Positions 1 through 6,385 of a stretch of 17,111 nt of DNA are shown here, one piece after another (positions within the stretch are counted from its first letter, which is position 1; each line of letters begins with the position of its first letter). The translations under genes were made by a program, and so were the position numbers. Location of the stretch: positions 1 through 17,111 of the forward strand of contig JBCDBH010000093.1 in assembly GCA_039184055.1 (NCBI GenBank), read 5' to 3'. The stretch comes from JBCDBH01 sp039184055 (GTDB lineage Bacteria > Acidobacteriota > Thermoanaerobaculia > Multivoradales > J023). Below the pieces are notes generated by a model, which was not told the origin of the DNA, made no database searches, and was given only the letters and a program-made list of their open reading frames with translations.

Positions 1-773
1 GCTTCATTGCCGAACGGGTAGGACTCGTCGGTCCATCCGTCGAGCGGTAGCACCGGCACGGCCATCGCCTCGACGCTGATGTCGCCGCAACTCATTCCCG
101 CCTGGGAGAAGTTGTAGCAAGCGAAGCGTCCACGATCGAAGACACCCGCCAATTCGATCTCGAGGTTGCCATCGACGAAGACACGCAGCGAGTCCGGCAT
201 GATCTCGAACTCGAAGACGTAGGTGCGGCCGAATTCCCAGCCAACGCTGCCGAGGGTGGCGCCCCGCGCCAGCTCGACGACGCCACCGGCCGGGTTGTTC
301 GCGAGGTCATCGTGGATGCGGAACTCATCGGGGGTCGCGATGCCGAGGACCCGCGACACCGCGAGTCCCTTGGTCGTGGGTAGGTTGTTGAGTAGCTGGT
401 CTTGACGCTTCCAGTCGAGGAAGAGGAAGTCCGCGGCGGCATCGCGACGCTCACCGGGATCGAAGCCGATGGCGAATCCGATCCAGTCGTCATCACCGCT
501 ACCGGCCTCGACCCGCAGCTCGGCGGTCACCCGCGCGCGCTCGACTTCGAAGTCACTGTAGAAGAAGCTCGGATTCGGGTTCTCCAGCTGGGTCACGGTC
601 AACCGGTCGAGCGACAGCTGCCAGAACGGCTCGTCGAACGGAAACGCTTCGAAGGAAGCTTCCGATTCGACGGTCCAGTTCGAGAGATCGATCGACTGGG
701 CCACCAACGGTCCGGTTGCGACCGAAACCGCGAGCAGCAAAACCAGGGACAGGGAAGAAAGAAAACTACGCAT
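1..773 (-). CDS. Secreted thrombospondin-C-terminal-like / concanavalin-fold protein (3' end beyond window)
   Basis: Reading the minus strand from the ATG at 773 gives 257 uninterrupted codons that run off the window edge, so the C-terminus is missing. The start is supported by GGAG (784-781) seven bases upstream. The protein opens with a clear signal peptide (MRSFLSSLSLVLLLAVSVATG, then PLVAQ), so it is exported. The following part reads as a beta-sandwich. The segments DDWIGFAIGFDPGE, DFLFLDWKRQDQ and GLAVSRVLG resemble the conserved core of the thrombospondin C-terminal (TSP_C) / LamG-like fold, and later strands include EFEIMPDSLRVFVDGN. A Cys pair (ACYNFSQAGMSC) lies near the visible end. 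The role is unknown; binding of a surface polymer or glycan is an inference from the fold. It is divergent from the winged-helix regulator and shares its upstream region. The family call is from motif memory and is moderately sure; the reading frame is very sure. Confidence 0.8.
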   Translation of the reverse strand, partial: MRSFLSSLSLVLLLAVSVATGPLVAQSIDLSNWTVESEASFEAFPFDEPFWQLSLDRLTVTQLENPNPSFFYSDFEVERARVTAELRVEAGSGDDDWIGFAIGFDPGERRDAAADFLFLDWKRQDQLLNNLPTTKGLAVSRVLGIATPDEFRIHDDLANNPAGGVVELARGATLGSVGWEFGRTYVFEFEIMPDSLRVFVDGNLEIELAGVFDRGRFACYNFSQAGMSCGDISVEAMAVPVLPLDGWTDESYPFGNE

Positions 774-885
774 ATCGATGCTCCAAGTGTGCTTGTCGTT
801 GGGTTTGTCAGTCGCCGGCCGATCCGGTGATCGAGTCGGTGCCAGCGACGAGACACACGATAGGCGTCACCCCTCACCCTGGTCT

Positions 886-929
886 TCAAACCAACGTCAA
901 AGTCGTCTCAAAGCGCCATCAAAGCACCA
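886..929 (+). promoter_or_regulatory. Four direct repeats at exact 11-bp period: probable operator for the winged-helix regulator
   Basis: TCAAAC starts at 886 and TCAAAG at 897, 908 and 919, so four hexamers are spaced by exactly 11 bp. A weaker fifth (TGAACG) falls at 930 in the same register. OmpR/PhoB-type winged-helix domains bind tandem direct half-sites about one helical turn apart, and the gene just downstream encodes that domain type. Autoregulation, and possibly control of the divergent secreted-protein gene, is inferred from this match. Confidence 0.6.
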
Positions 930-945
930 TGAACGTGGCTGCGGA

Positions 946-951
946 TATGAT
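946..951 (+). promoter_or_regulatory. Candidate -10 box (TATGAT) of the winged-helix regulator
   Basis: TATGAT matches the TATAAT consensus at five of six positions and ends nine bases before the ATG at 961. The expected -35 position has no good match but is covered by the 11-bp direct repeats, as in promoters where the activator replaces the -35. Transcription from here would begin about 957-959 and give an almost leaderless mRNA. That fits the lack of any Shine-Dalgarno sequence before this ATG. This is inference from spacing. Confidence 0.4.
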
Positions 952-960
952 CCGGCTGCC

Positions 961-2754
961 ATGAGCTCGTCACCGGCTTTTCTCTCGTTCGGAGCCTTTC
1001 GCCTCGACGTCACCAACCGGTTGCTGCTCCGTGGCGGCGAGCCCATCGCGTTGACGCCAAAAGCCTTCGACACGTTGATGGTGCTCGTGGACGCTCGGCA
1101 CCGTGTGGTTTCCAAGGACGAGCTGATCGAAACGGTGTGGCCCGATACCTTTGTTTCCGAGGCCACCTTGACGCAAAACATCTACACCTTGCGCAAGACC
1201 TTGGGTGAGGGCGCCGACGGCCCCTTTATTCGCACCATCCCGCGTCGCGGCTACCGCTTCAGCGCCACGGTCACGGTCGAGACGGCGCCGCGCGAGCCCT
1301 CCCAGCCGTCGTCCGAGGGATCGGAGCCCGTACGACCCGACATGGCGGAAGCGATCCGCTCGCTCGCCGTCCTACCGTTGCGACCGCTGGTATCGGACGA
1401 AGACAACCGCCTCCTCGGCCTGGGATTGGCCGATGCGGTGATCACCAGCCTGAGCAACGTGAGCGGGCTGGCCGTGCGCGCGACCAGCTCGATCATGGAT
1501 TACGTCGACGCCAGCGTGCGCGATCCGGTCGCCATCGGCCGTGAGCTGCGGGTCGACGGTGTCTTGGAAGGCACCGTGCAACGCATTGGGAGTCGGCTGC
1601 GGGTAACGCTCCAGCTGGTTTCGGTCGAACAGGGCGTAGCCTGCTGGGCCGAGACCTTTCAAGGCGCCTTTCGCGACTTGTTCGCCGCCCAGGACGCCGT
1701 CGCGATGGAGGTCGTCACGCGGCTCCGCTTCCGTCTGACCCACCGCGAGGAAGCCCGGCTCACCAGGCGTTCCACCCACAGTCTCGAGGCGTATCGCACC
1801 TATGTTCGTGGCCGCTATTTCTGGAACCGGCGTACCGCCGCCGATCTACGCCGGGCGATCGAGCTGTTCCGCGAGGCGGCGGCGCTCGACCCGGACTATG
1901 GGCGCGCCTACGCGGGGCTGGCCGATGCCCTGATTCTCTTGCCGTTCTATGGCACGGCACGACCCGGCGACTCCTTTCGTCAGGCGCGCGACGCGGCGCG
2001 TCGAGCCATCGAGCTCGACCCCGATCTGTGCGAAGCCCACACCTCACTGGCCTATACCGATTTCGTCTACTCTCACGACTGGCGGGCGGCCGAGGATGGC
2101 TTCCGGCGAGCCTTGCGACACGGCGCCCACTATCCGACCGCGCACCATTGGTACGCCTTCTTGCTGACCGCTTTGGGACGCCACGACGAGGCGATTCGGC
2201 TCGCCCACCGCGCTTTGGAGCTCGATCCTCTATCGCTGGTGATCAGCACCGACCTGGCCATGACGTACTACTTCGCGCGTCGCAACGACGACGCGATCGC
2301 GCAGCTGACGACCGTGCTCGAAGTCACCCCGACCTTCGGCTATGCCCACTTCGCCCTGGCGTTGAGCCTGAGCCAGGCGCAACGCCACGAGCAGGCCATC
2401 GCCGCCGCGATCGAGGCGACGAAGCTATTGCCGGACAGTGGCGCGGTGACGGCCGTGTTGGGGCATGTCTACGGTCGGACCGGACGGACCGAGGACGCAC
2501 GTCGGGTACTCGAATCGCTGACCCGAGACGACCGGCCCACGACCCAAGCCAGCCACCGAGCGCTCGTCTTGGTGGCGTTGGATGAGCACCGAGCGGCGAT
2601 CGACGCCCTGCATCGTGGACGCGAGGAACGGTCGCGGTTCGGCGCGCTCTTGGGGGTCTGGCCGGCCTTCGATCCACTGCGTAGCGAACCGCGTTTTCAG
2701 GCGTTGCTCACGCTTCTCGGTCTCGACCACGTGCCGGTGGGCCATCCAGACTAA
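961..2754 (+). CDS. CadC-like winged-helix regulator with TolB-like domain and TPRs
   Basis: The protein has 597 residues. Residues about 5-104 form an OmpR/CadC-type winged helix (Trans_reg_C): LTPKAFDTLMVLV, then VVSKDELIETVWPDTFVSEATLTQNIYTLRK, then the wing FIRTIPRRGYRF. Residues about 130-262 are a TolB N-terminal-like / adenylate-cyclase-associated domain (SLAVLPL, GLGLADAVITSLS, VDGVLEGTVQRIGSRLRVTLQLV). Residues about 275-590 are TPR helices (for example ALDPDYGRAYAGLADAL). No membrane segment separates the DNA-binding and TPR parts, unlike classical CadC, so it is probably a soluble DNA-binding regulator sensing a partner through its TPRs. The frame is open from 778, but the ATG at 961 directly precedes the conserved first strand (FLSFGAFRLD). 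No Shine-Dalgarno is visible. Such proteins are abundant in Acidobacteriota. Target genes are unknown; the repeats just upstream suggest autoregulation. Confidence 0.9.
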   Translation: MSSSPAFLSFGAFRLDVTNRLLLRGGEPIALTPKAFDTLMVLVDARHRVVSKDELIETVWPDTFVSEATLTQNIYTLRKTLGEGADGPFIRTIPRRGYRFSATVTVETAPREPSQPSSEGSEPVRPDMAEAIRSLAVLPLRPLVSDEDNRLLGLGLADAVITSLSNVSGLAVRATSSIMDYVDASVRDPVAIGRELRVDGVLEGTVQRIGSRLRVTLQLVSVEQGVACWAETFQGAFRDLFAAQDAVAMEVVTRLRFRLTHREEARLTRRSTHSLEAYRTYVRGRYFWNRRTAADLRRAIELFREAAALDPDYGRAYAGLADALILLPFYGTARPGDSFRQARDAARRAIELDPDLCEAHTSLAYTDFVYSHDWRAAEDGFRRALRHGAHYPTAHHWYAFLLTALGRHDEAIRLAHRALELDPLSLVISTDLAMTYYFARRNDDAIAQLTTVLEVTPTFGYAHFALALSLSQAQRHEQAIAAAIEATKLLPDSGAVTAVLGHVYGRTGRTEDARRVLESLTRDDRPTTQASHRALVLVALDEHRAAIDALHRGREERSRFGALLGVWPAFDPLRSEPRFQALLTLLGLDHVPVGHPD

Positions 2755-2781
2755 GCGCCGTCGCTCACCAACGGCGATCGA

Positions 2782-5436
2782 CTATCTACAGGCCGCCAGC
2801 AGCTCCTCGGCGCGTGCAATCGACCGGTGATCGGGTGGCAGCGCGGCGCGGAGCACCTCGAGACCACGTGCCGCGAGCTGCGAGGCTGGCTCGCAGTCGC
2901 CACGGGCCACGGCCAGCTCGGCCAGCCCGACCGACGAGTGGCTGATGTCGGGATGACCGGCCGGCAGGGACTGGCGGCGCGTGTCGTGGGCCCGACGTAG
3001 CAAGGGCTCGGCTTCGTCGAGCCGATTGCCGACGAGCAACAGCTCGCCGAGCGCCGCTTGCGCGGTCGCGACCCGCGGGTGTGCGTCGCCGTGGATGGTG
3101 CTCCCGGTGGCGAGAGCTTCGCGCAGCAAGGGCTCGGCGGCGGCGAGGTCGCCACGGTCGCGGAGGACGGTGGCGAGTGCGATCAAGGAAGTCACGGTCG
3201 ACGAGCTCGGATCGCTCAGGTGCTGCCGCTTGCGCTCGAGGATGGCGCGCAGACGTGACTCGGCGTCGTCATGGTCGCGACCATCACAGCTGCCTTGAAG
3301 ATGACAGCTGCCGCGAAGATGACGAATATGCGCCCAATCACTTTCGGCGTTGAGCACGTCGACGTGGCGGTCGCCAAAAGTCGCACGCAGGATGTCGAGC
3401 GAGGCGACGATGAGCCGTTCCGCCTCGGCGAGCTGACCGAGCTGCCAGTGCGCCCGGGCCAGAACGAGCAGGGTGCGACCGGTCGATGGATGATCGGCGG
3501 CCAGAATCCTGGCCTTGATCTCGAGGGTTTCACGACCACGGTCGACGGCCGTCCGGTAGTCACCCTTGCGTAGCGCGATGAGCGTCAAATTGTGCAGCGA
3601 CTGGGCCACCGGATAGTCCATGTCGGGTAGGCGTCGGCGGCTGTCGAGCGCGGCTTGCAGGTGAGTCTCGGCTGCCGAGTAGTCGGCCAGACGGATCAGC
3701 GACAGCGCCGTATTGTTGCGCACCTCGGCAACTTCCGCCGACTCGGCGCCAAAATGAGCCAGGCGCAGACGCAACGCTCGATCGTAGTGCGGCAGCGCCT
3801 CCTGGGTCTTGCCGAGAACCCTAAGGTTGTCCGCTAGATCGAGGTGCGCCGAGGCGATGGTCGGATGGTCCGGAGCTAGACCCTCTCGCCATCGCTCGAG
3901 CGCGCCACGCTGTAGCGACGCGGCTTCCGCGAACAGGCCACGGTTGTGGTAGACCCGTCCCATGGTCGCCATCAGCCGAGCTTGCACCAGCGGTCGTCCG
4001 GTGAGCTCGCGTTCGATGCGTGCGACACCGAGGTCGAGGATCTCGCGCGCCGAAACCTCCTGACGCGTCTGGTAAGGATCCGCGGCGCTGAACAACTCGA
4101 TCAAAAATTCGACCACCCGGGCCGAAGCGGCCGCCTCCCGATCGGCCCGGTCAGCTTCGCGCATCTGTCCCACGAGGCCGATCGACAAGGCGAGGATGGC
4201 GGCGCCGACCGCGGCGACGATCGCGAAAACGGCGGTTCGATGACGCGCCACGAAGCGACTCGCCCGATAGCGCCAGCCACCACGATGCGCTTCGATCGGC
4301 AGACCGTCGAGATGACGACCGAGATCGGCGGACAGCTGTTCGACCGATGCGTAGCGATCGCGAGGCTGCTTGCGAAGCGCCTTGCCGACGATCTGGTCGA
4401 GGTCACCACGCAACTGTTTTCCTAGCCTCTCCGGCGTGGTGTCACGTGACAACGCGACGCGCCGCACCGCCTCTTCATCCCCGCCACCGACCGCTGCCTT
4501 GCTAGGCCGCTCGACCTCCGCCTCACAGATTGCGCGACGTAGCGCCTCACCCTGTGCATCGGCGATCGGATACGGCAGTCGGCCGACCAGCAGCTGATGG
4601 AGCAACACACCGAGGCTATAGATGTCGACCGCCGTGGTGATCGGCTCGTCGCGCAACTGTTCAGGACTGGCATAAGCAGGTGTCAGGACCCGGTGGCTCA
4701 CCGTCGTCAACGCCGGGTCCCCGGACGACCCGTCGAGCAGCTTGGAGATGCCGAAGTCGAGCAGCTTGGGCTGCCCGTCCGGCGTGATCAGCACGTTGGC
4801 GGGCTTGATGTCACGATGCACGACGAGCTGCGCGTGGGCGTTGCTGACCGCCGCACACAGCTCTCGGAACAGCTGAAGTCGCCCTCGTACCGACAGGTTT
4901 CTACGGTCGCAGAAGCCATCGATGGCTTCGCCTTCGACGTATTCCATGACCAGATAGTGCCTGCCATCGGGGGTGGTGCCACCGTCGAGCAGACGGGCGA
5001 TCGCCGGGTGGGCAAGCTGGGCCAAGATCTGTCTTTCCTGGCGAAACCGCTCGTTCAGCGCCTGACCACGGAGCCCCTTCTTGACGACTTTGATCGCCAC
5101 GCGCTGATGGTAGGTACCATCGTCCCGCTCGCCCAGGTAGACCTCCCCCATGCCACCTTCACCGATCCGACGGATGATGCGGTAGGGGCCGATTCGCCCC
5201 GCTCCCTCGGTCGAAAGCTGCTGACTCTCGGCCACCTCGCTGGCGGCGCGTCCAATGGCCGCCTCGATCACGTCTTCCTCGGTTCGGCTGGCGGCCAGGA
5301 GACGTTCGACTTTCTCTCGAAGACGTGGACGGTCGCCACACGACCCGTCGAGGAAGCGTGCTTGCTCGCTCGCCGGCAGGTCGACGGCAGTGGAAAACAG
5401 ACGTTCGATCTCTTTCCAGTCTTCGGCAGACCCCAT
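2782..5436 (-). CDS. Membrane-anchored Hanks-type Ser/Thr protein kinase with C-terminal TPRs
   Basis: The protein has 884 residues and an excellent ribosome-binding site (GGAGGA three bases before the ATG). The catalytic domain (about 84-377) is complete: glycine loop IGEGGMGEV (91-99), lysine K116 in VAIKVVKK, HRDIKPAN (207-214), DFG (227-229), the YASPE activation-segment end (255-259) and DIYSLGV (271-277). One membrane helix (about 402-424) follows. The remaining ~450 residues are TPR_12/kinesin-light-chain-like repeats, expected outside the cytoplasm because there is only one helix. An active kinase is predicted. It is divergent from an ECF sigma factor 96 bp away, a recurrent pairing in Acidobacteriota and Planctomycetota, so the two may form one signalling unit. 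The tail faces the winged-helix gene with a 27-bp gap. An in-frame 18-bp duplication inserts a Cys/His-rich stretch at about residues 706-717. Confidence 0.95.
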   Translation of the reverse strand: MGSAEDWKEIERLFSTAVDLPASEQARFLDGSCGDRPRLREKVERLLAASRTEEDVIEAAIGRAASEVAESQQLSTEGAGRIGPYRIIRRIGEGGMGEVYLGERDDGTYHQRVAIKVVKKGLRGQALNERFRQERQILAQLAHPAIARLLDGGTTPDGRHYLVMEYVEGEAIDGFCDRRNLSVRGRLQLFRELCAAVSNAHAQLVVHRDIKPANVLITPDGQPKLLDFGISKLLDGSSGDPALTTVSHRVLTPAYASPEQLRDEPITTAVDIYSLGVLLHQLLVGRLPYPIADAQGEALRRAICEAEVERPSKAAVGGGDEEAVRRVALSRDTTPERLGKQLRGDLDQIVGKALRKQPRDRYASVEQLSADLGRHLDGLPIEAHRGGWRYRASRFVARHRTAVFAIVAAVGAAILALSIGLVGQMREADRADREAAASARVVEFLIELFSAADPYQTRQEVSAREILDLGVARIERELTGRPLVQARLMATMGRVYHNRGLFAEAASLQRGALERWREGLAPDHPTIASAHLDLADNLRVLGKTQEALPHYDRALRLRLAHFGAESAEVAEVRNNTALSLIRLADYSAAETHLQAALDSRRRLPDMDYPVAQSLHNLTLIALRKGDYRTAVDRGRETLEIKARILAADHPSTGRTLLVLARAHWQLGQLAEAERLIVASLDILRATFGDRHVDVLNAESDWAHIRHLRGSCHLQGSCDGRDHDDAESRLRAILERKRQHLSDPSSSTVTSLIALATVLRDRGDLAAAEPLLREALATGSTIHGDAHPRVATAQAALGELLLVGNRLDEAEPLLRRAHDTRRQSLPAGHPDISHSSVGLAELAVARGDCEPASQLAARGLEVLRAALPPDHRSIARAEELLAACR
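3286..3321 (-). repeat. 18-bp in-frame tandem duplication inside the kinase TPR region
   Basis: Two adjacent 18-bp units (3286-3303 and 3304-3321) differ at only two positions. On the minus strand they encode HLRGSCHLQGSC, two copies of HLxGSC. The surrounding TPRs are regular helices, so this Cys/His-rich stretch looks like a loop insertion created by local duplication. Confidence 0.75.
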
Positions 5437-5470
5437 GGTTCCTCCGTCCTCACTTCATCCGGAAGAAATA

Positions 5471-5497
5471 TTGTCGGTCCGAAACAACCCCTATAAT
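5471..5497 (+). promoter_or_regulatory. Candidate sigma-70-type promoter of the ECF sigma gene
   Basis: A perfect TATAAT lies at 5492-5497, within the 96-bp gap between the divergent kinase and sigma genes. The best -35-like sequence is TTGTCG at 5471-5476, but the 15-bp spacer is short. The -10 is striking in such GC-rich DNA; the -35 is weak. Confidence 0.4.
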
Positions 5498-5532
5498 CTC
5501 AGGTTTCTCCAGACACCAGGAAAGGCCAGAGC

Positions 5533-6123
5533 ATGACGCCAGATCACCAGAACGAGCGGTCGGTCACCGAGCTGCTCCTCGAATGGCGAGCTGGCGACGA
5601 GGACGCCTTGGAAAGGCTGATCCCGCGGGTCTACGAGGAGCTGCATCGCCTGGCCGAGGGTCACGTGCGCCGAGAAAGGCCCGGCCAGACGCTCGGCGCG
5701 ACCGATCTCGTCCACGAGGCCTTTGTCCGGCTGGTCGATATCGACGTCCCATGGCAGGACCGCGCTCACTTCCTGGCCCTCGGCGCGCGTTTGATGCGCC
5801 GCATCCTGCTCAACCGAAGCCGGGACAAGGCACGCCTGAAGCGCGGCGCCGGTCAACCGACCCATTCGCTCGACGGAGTCGACGTGGCGCAGTCGGAGAC
5901 ACCGGTCGATTTCCTGGCTCTCGATCAGGCGCTTCGCGAGCTGGCCACGGTCGACCCGCGCAAGGCTCAGGTCGTCGAGCTGACCTATTTCGTCGGTATG
6001 ACCTACGAGGAGCTCGCCGAAGCCCTCGGAATCTCACGCGCCACCGCCCACCGCGACCTGCGGCTGGCTCGCGCCTGGCTACACGACCGCCTGACTGGAA
6101 CGCCCTCTCCGACCGAGAGTTGA
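5533..6123 (+). CDS. ECF-type RNA polymerase sigma factor
   Basis: The protein has 196 residues, typical for ECF sigma factors. Region 2 (about residues 10-68) includes LLLEWRAGDEDALERLIPRVYEEL and the -10-recognition segment ATDLVHEAFVRLVD. Region 4 (about 128-188) ends in a helix-turn-helix (MTYEELAEALGISRATAHRDLRLARAWL) for the -35. The sequence style (RVYEELHRLAEGHVRRERPGQTL) matches the family often annotated as sigma-70 X6 (TIGR02999). These usually lack a membrane anti-sigma factor and instead sit next to Ser/Thr kinases. Here the neighbour is the divergent TPR kinase, so phosphorylation-linked control is plausible but unproven. AAGG at 5522-5525 lies seven bases before the ATG. No anti-sigma gene is seen on either side. 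Confidence 0.93.
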   Translation: MTPDHQNERSVTELLLEWRAGDEDALERLIPRVYEELHRLAEGHVRRERPGQTLGATDLVHEAFVRLVDIDVPWQDRAHFLALGARLMRRILLNRSRDKARLKRGAGQPTHSLDGVDVAQSETPVDFLALDQALRELATVDPRKAQVVELTYFVGMTYEELAEALGISRATAHRDLRLARAWLHDRLTGTPSPTES

Positions 6124-6128
6124 TCGCC

Positions 6129-6214
6129 AGAGACCCTGTCTTTCCGAGAACCTGTCTGTCAGAGACAGCCTGTCTTCTAGAGACCTGTCTGTCAGAGACC
6201 GCGTCTGTCAGAGA
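6129..6214. repeat. Degenerate ~16-bp tandem repeat with internal dyad (about 5 copies)
   Basis: Starting six bases after the sigma-factor stop codon, five imperfect units of 15-18 bp follow head to tail: 6129-6144, 6145-6160, 6161-6178, 6179-6193 and 6194-6209, with a fragment to 6214. The core is AGAGACC then CTGTCTGTC. The halves AGAC and GTCT are complementary, so each unit can fold into a small hairpin and neighbouring units can cross-pair (for example CTGTCT with AGACAG at 6152-6167). The block lies in the 262-bp gap before the beta-helix gene. Function is unknown. Confidence 0.7.
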
Positions 6215-6221
6215 GATCGCC

Positions 6222-6238
6222 ACGCTCGATTCGAGCGT
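6222..6238. terminator. Hairpin after the ECF sigma gene (possible terminator without T-run)
   Basis: ACGCTCGA (6222-6229) and TCGAGCGT (6231-6238) are perfect complements around one base; in practice a six-pair stem with a five-base loop. There is no T tract on either side, so intrinsic termination is doubtful. It could equally be a protein-binding palindrome or an RNA-stabilising structure. Confidence 0.35.
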
Positions 6239-6385
6239 CGGTTGAGACGGTTGCGCGCCACCCGGGGCTATCCAAGTGAGCTCGGAGTGAATTCTGCTGT
6301 CGGATTCCACGAGTTAGAGCCAATCGACCACCGCTGGGCGAAGCAAGGGGCCCGACGGAGGTCCTTCTTGGATGGAGGATGACCC

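Noticed and set aside
92..496. Minus-strand open frame of 134 residues, Ser/Thr/Arg-rich
   Set aside because: It is an out-of-frame shadow of the secreted TSP_C-like gene, whose own frame starts at 773 with a signal peptide and ribosome-binding site.
778..960. Possible 61-residue N-terminal extension of the winged-helix protein
   Set aside because: The extension (MLQVCLSLGLS...) has no domain similarity, overlaps the phased repeats and the divergent promoter region, and the conserved domain begins right after the ATG at 961.
2757..2775. GCCGT/ACGGC inverted repeat between the convergent regulator and kinase genes
   Set aside because: The stem has only five pairs, the loop is nine bases and no T-run follows, so I do not call a terminator.
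4597..5496. 299-residue plus-strand frame opposite the large kinase
   Set aside because: Antisense shadow of a strongly supported kinase gene; no recognisable domain and low-complexity charged composition typical of GC-rich complements.
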